In this document: positions 7,857 through 11,912 of the stretch, in pieces
How the letters are laid out: every line of letters begins with the position of its first letter
How positions within the stretch are numbered: position 1 is the stretch's first letter
Assembly: GCA_028703175.1 (NCBI GenBank)
Contig: JAQVNJ010000165.1
Location: 1-11,912 of the forward strand
DNA from: JAAYCB01 sp012744395
GTDB taxonomy: Bacteria > Planctomycetota > Planctomycetia > Pirellulales > Thermoguttaceae
Length of the DNA: 11,912 bases
Reading direction: 5' to 3'
Notes under the pieces: model-generated
The model's database searches: none
What the model was told of the DNA's origin: nothing
Seen by the model: the letters and a program-made list of their open reading frames with translations, nothing else
Translations under genes and position numbers: made by a program

Positions 7857-10673
7857 ATGCACGTTCTATTTGCCAATACGGGCGTCCAACTGATTTGTGT
7901 CCCCCTCCGCGGGGGCAGCCGCTATCAGGCCGCGCAGATCGGCTATGGCTGGCAGCACAGCCGCTGCGCCGCGGAGACCGCCGGCCAGCGGGGCGAAGAC
8001 CGGCCGGCCAAAGAACACCCCTACATCCAGTGGCAGATCATCCAGGGGGCCGTCTCCAAGCTGGTTCTCGCCGTCGATACGACCTGCGGCGACCCCGACG
8101 TCGGTTATTTCTGCGACCCCGGCGCGCTGGCCAAGGACTTCGAACTGCGGATCGAGAACATCCTCGACCTCCAGGGCAATCCGCTCCGCGGAACGCCTCC
8201 CGTGGACGTCTGCATCCGTTCGGCGGCGGCGACCGCCGGCGACGCAAAACACGTCCACATGGTGATCGACTTTGGCAACAGCCGCTCCGGCGCCCTGCTC
8301 CTGGAATTGACCGGCGAGATCACGCAGACGCCCCAGATGACGCCCTTCGAGCTGCTCAATCGCTACCATCTCGACGCCTGGGACGAGGAGGGGCGGTTTC
8401 AGAGCACGCCGTCCGCCCGCTGGTTCTCCTCCAAGACGATCTGGGCCAACACGCCTTACCTGCCGCCGATCCCCCAGAAAAAGACCGAGTACCACACGGT
8501 CGACGCGAGCGACAGGGGGGGCTGGTTCTCGGGCGGGACGCGGCGTCTGAAGCAGAACAAGGTTGAAGTCGCGATCACGCCGAAACTCTTCGACGACCTC
8601 TCGATGGTCCGCATGGGCCGCGAGGGGGACGAGATCGCCCACGTGATCCGCGCCGACGGCGACATCCGCATCGGCTTGAGCTCGCCCAAACGCTATCTCT
8701 GGGCCGACGACGCCAGTTGGCTCGAAGGGGCCAACTGGCACATGGCCGACCCGGCGGACCGCTGCCGGACCGGCGCCTACGCGGCGCCCCTGCGGGGGCC
8801 CTACCTGCGATTCGTCCACGAAGACGACCGTGACTTCCTCCTGGAAGACCGCCCGCTCCGCGACGCGGATTTCGCCAGCGAAGCGCCCCACAAGCCGCGC
8901 CACGCCCCGCGCGCGATGATGACCGCGGCCCTCTACGAGATGCTCTGCCAGGCCTACGCCTATGTGAACAGCCTCGGCTACCGGTCGGCCTCCGGCGACT
9001 CGGGTCGGGCCCGCGAAATCCGCACGATGACGATGACCTTCCCCTCCGGGATGATCGAAGAGGAGCAGAGACGCCTCCAGGCCCAGGCGCAAAAGGCGAT
9101 CAACATCTTCGCGCGGACCCTGGGCAAGCACCAGCGGGTTGAACCGGAGTTGAACCTGAGCATCGACGAGGCGAGCGCTGTCCACTTGACCTACATCTGG
9201 AGCGAACTCCGCCTGCTGGGGCAGGACCCGCGGCTCTGGTTCGCCACGATGAGGCAGGACCGCGGCGAGCAGCCGGCCGAGGAGGAACCGCCGAGCCGGG
9301 AGCCGGCGGCCGCGCCCGCCGCCCGGCGCCGCGCCCGCCCCGTCCTCCGCCGCCCCGGCGGGCCGACCCCGCCCCCGCGCCGCCGCAGCGGCGACGACGA
9401 ACAAGCGTTCGGCGAGCCGGCCAGCGAGGTCCGCATCGCCTGCATCGACGTCGGCGGCGGCACCACCGACCTGATGATCGCCCGATACAACTTCGAGTCG
9501 AGGATCGACGACGCCATCCGCGGAGCGGTCCTCCACCAGGACGGCATCGCCCTGGGCGGCGACCAACTGGTCAAGCGCCTCCTCGAAACGATCATCGTCC
9601 CCCTGTTCGCCGAGGTGCTCGGGCTGGAGGAAGAAGACGTCCAACTCCTCTTCGGCCCCGAGGTGCCCAAGAACCGCGAGTTCCGCGCCCAGCGCGTCGG
9701 TTGGATCAACCGCTTGTTCGTCCCCTTGGCCCAAGCCTACCTGAACAACGCCGTCGACGACGTGACCGACGAGCCGATCTCGCACACCGACCCCGAAGTG
9801 GTCGATCCGGCCGTCCTCGATTCGCTCCAGCAGGTCTTCGACACGCTCCGCGGGCCCGGCTACTACACCGTCCAGCAGGAACTCGACCTCTGCGTCGACC
9901 GCGAACAGTTCGAAGGCGTCGTCCACGACGTCTTCGACGAGCTCCTCTTCGATTACTGCCAACGGATCGTCGATCACAACGCCGACGTCGTCCTCCTGGC
10001 CGGTCTCCCCTCGAAACTCGATTACATCCAGAATCTCGTCCGCATGTACGTCCCCCTGTCTCCCTCGCGGATCGTGCCGATGCACCAGCATTATGCGGGC
10101 AACTGGTATCCCTACCAGGACGAGAAGGGGCGGAATCCCGGCGTGATCGTCGACCCCAAGAGCCCCGTCGTCGTCGGCGCCGCGATCGAATTCATGGCCC
10201 GGCACGGAATGCTCCCCCAGTTCAAGTTCGAAATGAAGAGCAAGGCGAAGGAGAACACCTACTACTGGGGCGTAATGACTGATGCCACCAGCGGCATCCG
10301 CAAGGAGCGAATCCTCTTCCAGCCGGCCGGCGAGCAGGCGAAGGAAGAGATCACCGAGTTTTCCACCAGCTCGCAACGCGTGATCATCGGCCGGAAAATG
10401 ACCGAGGGCGAAGACTCGCAGGCCTCGCCGGTCTATGTCCTCAAGGCGGACGTCGGCGACCGCATCGGCAAGACCGAGATCGCCGTGAGAATCAAGCGGA
10501 AGCGGGCGACCGGCGAAAATGAGGAATCCCTGGAATTGCAGTCGGTCACCGGCACCGTGGCCGGCGAAGAGGCGATCCTCGGCGAAAACGTCCACTTCAA
10601 CTGGCGGACCCTGGCCGACGAACGCTACTACCTCGACACCGGCGGCCTGGACAACATCGAGACGGGCCGCTAG
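7857..10673 (+). CDS. srfB: SrfB-like protein, Hsp70/actin-superfamily ATPase
   Basis: This 938-residue protein is close to the ~1,000 residues I recall for SrfB. Actin/Hsp70-fold motifs are clear: phosphate-1 as DFGNS at residues 138-142, phosphate-2 as DVGGGTTD at 531-538 (compare DLGGGTFD in DnaK), and an adenosine-type motif VVLLAGLPSK from about residue 711, followed by PVVVGAAIEF near 769. The ~390 residues between the phosphate motifs are about twice the DnaK distance and include a Pro/Arg/Ala-rich linker (470-524). About 137 residues precede phosphate-1, unusual for Hsp70, and a beta-rich region of ~150 residues follows the ATPase. I see no canonical Hsp70 substrate-binding domain and no EEVD-type tail. 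Start: ATG ten bases after the SrfC-like stop, with a weak GAGAA, so coupled translation is likely. SrfB is usually encoded next to SrfC, as here. Molecular function of the family is poorly known; ATP binding is the safe inference. The downstream GrpE-like gene suggests chaperone-type nucleotide exchange. Confidence 0.85.
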   Translation: MHVLFANTGVQLICVPLRGGSRYQAAQIGYGWQHSRCAAETAGQRGEDRPAKEHPYIQWQIIQGAVSKLVLAVDTTCGDPDVGYFCDPGALAKDFELRIENILDLQGNPLRGTPPVDVCIRSAAATAGDAKHVHMVIDFGNSRSGALLLELTGEITQTPQMTPFELLNRYHLDAWDEEGRFQSTPSARWFSSKTIWANTPYLPPIPQKKTEYHTVDASDRGGWFSGGTRRLKQNKVEVAITPKLFDDLSMVRMGREGDEIAHVIRADGDIRIGLSSPKRYLWADDASWLEGANWHMADPADRCRTGAYAAPLRGPYLRFVHEDDRDFLLEDRPLRDADFASEAPHKPRHAPRAMMTAALYEMLCQAYAYVNSLGYRSASGDSGRAREIRTMTMTFPSGMIEEEQRRLQAQAQKAINIFARTLGKHQRVEPELNLSIDEASAVHLTYIWSELRLLGQDPRLWFATMRQDRGEQPAEEEPPSREPAAAPAARRRARPVLRRPGGPTPPPRRRSGDDEQAFGEPASEVRIACIDVGGGTTDLMIARYNFESRIDDAIRGAVLHQDGIALGGDQLVKRLLETIIVPLFAEVLGLEEEDVQLLFGPEVPKNREFRAQRVGWINRLFVPLAQAYLNNAVDDVTDEPISHTDPEVVDPAVLDSLQQVFDTLRGPGYYTVQQELDLCVDREQFEGVVHDVFDELLFDYCQRIVDHNADVVLLAGLPSKLDYIQNLVRMYVPLSPSRIVPMHQHYAGNWYPYQDEKGRNPGVIVDPKSPVVVGAAIEFMARHGMLPQFKFEMKSKAKENTYYWGVMTDATSGIRKERILFQPAGEQAKEEITEFSTSSQRVIIGRKMTEGEDSQASPVYVLKADVGDRIGKTEIAVRIKRKRATGENEESLELQSVTGTVAGEEAILGENVHFNWRTLADERYYLDTGGLDNIETGR
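9264..9428 (+). other. Extremely G+C-rich low-complexity linker within the SrfB-like ATPase
   Basis: Residues ~470-524 are Glu/Pro then Ala/Arg/Pro-rich and predicted disordered by composition. The DNA at 9301-9390 has only about five A/T bases in 90. The linker sits between the phosphate-1 half and the phosphate-2 motif, directly before the beta strand carrying DVGGGTTD. The frame stays open and the motif downstream is intact, so a sequencing frameshift is unlikely. Confidence 0.7.
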
Positions 10674-10700
10674 CCCCACGCGCCAGCCGCGGCCGACCAC

Positions 10701-10704
10701 GGAG
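10701..10704 (+). promoter_or_regulatory. Ribosome binding site of the GrpE-like gene
   Basis: GGAG lies seven bases before the ATG at 10712, a normal Shine-Dalgarno spacing. It fixes this start inside the 38-base gap after the SrfB-like gene. Confidence 0.55.
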
Positions 10705-10711
10705 CCAGCCC

Positions 10712-11665
10712 ATGTCTCCCCTGTTCAGCAACCAGCACGGCGCGGAGCCGGCACGCCAGCCGGACGCGTCCCCGGGCGGCCCCGACCCAACCGCCCTGGA
10801 GCACCTGATCGAAAGCCTCCGCTCCGTCGGGCGGCTGTTCGAAGACGCCAACCGGCAGATCGCCGACTACCTGCTGGAGCGCCAGGCGCAGCCGCCGGCC
10901 GCCTCTCTCAGCGGCGGTCCGCCCGGCAGGCGGACCGAGGACCTGGCCAGGTCGATCGCCGCGCTGGAGGCGAAACTCGACGCCCTCGCCGGGCTCGTTG
11001 CGGGCGAAGACAGGGGGGCTTCCGCAGACGCCCCACCGCCAGAAGCCCTGGTCGACTCGCTCCGCCCGGTCCGCGACAAGCTCGAAGTCCTCGACCAGCA
11101 GAACGCGGCCGTCTACCGCCTGCTCGAACGCATCGAGGCGCAACTCCAAAGCGGCATCCAGAGCCTGGCCGAACTGCTGATCCCCCAACCGGCGGCGGAC
11201 GAAGAGTTGCCCGAGACCAGCGCCGCGTGGCGGCGGGCGATCCTCGGGGCCGACCTGGTGGACGACGCGGCGCTTGGCGAATCGACCGGGCAACTGCTCC
11301 AAGGTGTCGCCGGCGGCGACAAGGCCGCCCAAGCCCTGGCCGGTCAGTTGCTCGTTTTCCATTCCGCGCCGGCCGAACGGCTGCCCCAGTTGCTCAAGGA
11401 CGTGGGCGAGGCCTATTATCGCTGGCAACCGAAGACGGCGCCCGGCAACAGCCCGTTTGAACAGGCCTTGGCCGGCTCTCTGCAGCGGGCCTGCGAGGCC
11501 GCCGGCATCCACAATTCGGTCGAGTTGGTTCATCCGGGCGAGCGTTTCGACTCGGCCCGCCACAACGCCGCCTCGCGCGGCGTGGAGATCGTCCGGGTTC
11601 TCGGTTGGATCGTGCTCCGCGACAACGGCAAGGTGTATACCAAGGCCGCCGTTGCCGTCCGTTAG
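10712..11665 (+). CDS. GrpE-like coiled-coil protein, candidate nucleotide-exchange factor for the SrfB-like ATPase
   Basis: This 317-residue protein has a disordered N-terminus (1-26), three heptad-like helical stretches (about 27-58, 75-97, 111-156), a further helical region (170-265), and a C-terminal beta segment (269-317). That last segment matches the GrpE beta domain in order: VELVHPGERFD (compare the GrpE pattern V-x-x-I-x-P-x-G-E-x-FD), then H284 at the position of the conserved GrpE histidine, then VEIVRVLGWIVLRDNGKVYT and AAVAVR in place of the closing V-x-GY-x-L-x-x-RVLRPA-V-V-V strands. GrpE dimers use a long coiled coil and this beta domain to open the Hsp70 ATPase and release ADP. 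The loop between FDxxxH and the V-x-x-V strand is shorter than in standard GrpE, and the protein is much longer than the usual ~190-200 residues, so it is not the housekeeping grpE. Position directly after an Hsp70-like gene supports a dedicated exchange factor. The alternative is a coiled-coil adaptor with a chance-like similar end. No SrfA resemblance was recognised. Confidence 0.7.
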   Translation: MSPLFSNQHGAEPARQPDASPGGPDPTALEHLIESLRSVGRLFEDANRQIADYLLERQAQPPAASLSGGPPGRRTEDLARSIAALEAKLDALAGLVAGEDRGASADAPPPEALVDSLRPVRDKLEVLDQQNAAVYRLLERIEAQLQSGIQSLAELLIPQPAADEELPETSAAWRRAILGADLVDDAALGESTGQLLQGVAGGDKAAQALAGQLLVFHSAPAERLPQLLKDVGEAYYRWQPKTAPGNSPFEQALAGSLQRACEAAGIHNSVELVHPGERFDSARHNAASRGVEIVRVLGWIVLRDNGKVYTKAAVAVR

Positions 11666-11693
11666 TCTCAAGCCGACAGGCGAATCTGGCACA

Positions 11694-11912
11694 ATGAATA
11701 ACTTCCGCTGTAGACGTTGCGGACTGGTCGTTCAGCGGCCCACACAGCCCTACCGCTGCCCCCAATGCGGGACCCAAGCCGTGGGCCTGTTCCAGTTGAT
11801 CGATCCCGGCCAAGTTCCGCCGCCGCAGCGGCCGCAGCCGCCAGCCCAAGCGCCGCCGGCCTATCCGGCCCCGCCCCCCTCCGGCCTTCCGCCGACCGGG
11901 CCCGGGCCGGGG
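11694..11912 (+). CDS. Zinc-ribbon protein with proline-rich linker, 3'-partial
   Basis: Seventy-three residues are visible before the window ends. Two CxxCG knuckles (C6/C9 and C22/C25, 12 residues apart) form a classic zinc ribbon that most likely binds one zinc or iron. From about residue 41 the sequence becomes Pro/Ala/Gln-rich (PPPQRPQPP and similar), a typical flexible tether to a further domain or membrane segment outside the window. The start ATG lies 28 bases after the GrpE-like stop with only a weak AGG upstream at 11678-11680, and no terminator lies between, so it probably belongs to the same operon. Such N-terminal ribbons often mediate protein or nucleic-acid contacts. The function of the full protein cannot be told from this part. 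Confidence 0.82.
   Translation, partial: MNNFRCRRCGLVVQRPTQPYRCPQCGTQAVGLFQLIDPGQVPPPQRPQPPAQAPPAYPAPPPSGLPPTGPGPG

Noticed and set aside
5330..7876. An 848-codon open frame antisense to the SrfC-like gene
   Set aside because: Same in-register effect of avoided codons; the sense strand encodes Walker A and DIPG motifs and family-like sequence.
7866..10700. A 944-codon open frame antisense to the SrfB-like gene
   Set aside because: Its codons are in register with the sense codons, so antisense stops need sense TTA, CTA or TCA, which this G+C-rich genome avoids. The translation is low-complexity with no domain motif, and the sense strand has clear ATPase motifs.
11666..11693. A terminator after the GrpE-like gene
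   Set aside because: The 28-base gap has no stem-loop followed by a T run.

Overview
The window is about two-thirds G+C and is almost fully coding on the + strand. It holds five consecutive genes, with the first and last cut by the window edges. No RNA gene, insertion sequence, CRISPR array or phage gene is visible. High G+C, a giant protein of repeated bacterial Ig-like modules, and SrfB/SrfC-type genes outside an enterobacterial setting fit an environmental Gram-negative such as a planctomycete. That lineage guess rests on gene style only, not on a marker gene.

Layout. (1) Positions 1-5169 hold the 3' part of a very long gene. Its visible 1,722 residues form about 17 divergent Ig-like (Big_2-type) beta-sandwich modules of roughly 80-100 residues, followed by a different C-terminal domain. 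It is probably exported or surface-exposed. (2) Positions 5258-7846 hold an SrfC-like P-loop NTPase with a dynamin/GTPase-like motif set. (3) Positions 7857-10673 hold an SrfB-like protein of the Hsp70/actin ATPase superfamily, with clear phosphate-1, phosphate-2 and adenosine motifs. (4) Positions 10712-11665 hold a protein with N-terminal coiled coils whose last ~48 residues resemble the beta domain of GrpE, the Hsp70 nucleotide-exchange factor. (5) From 11694 to the window end runs the start of a zinc-ribbon protein with a proline-rich linker.

Gaps between genes are 88, 10, 38 and 28 bases, with no visible terminator, so genes 2-5 look like one operon; gene 1 may belong to it. The most interesting reading is a dedicated chaperone-like machine: an SrfB Hsp70-like ATPase, its own GrpE-like exchange factor, a partner SrfC GTPase-like protein, and a zinc-ribbon accessory, possibly linked to export or handling of the giant Ig protein. 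The homology calls come from motifs read by eye. The pairing of SrfB with the GrpE-like protein, and any link to the Ig protein, are inference from gene order.
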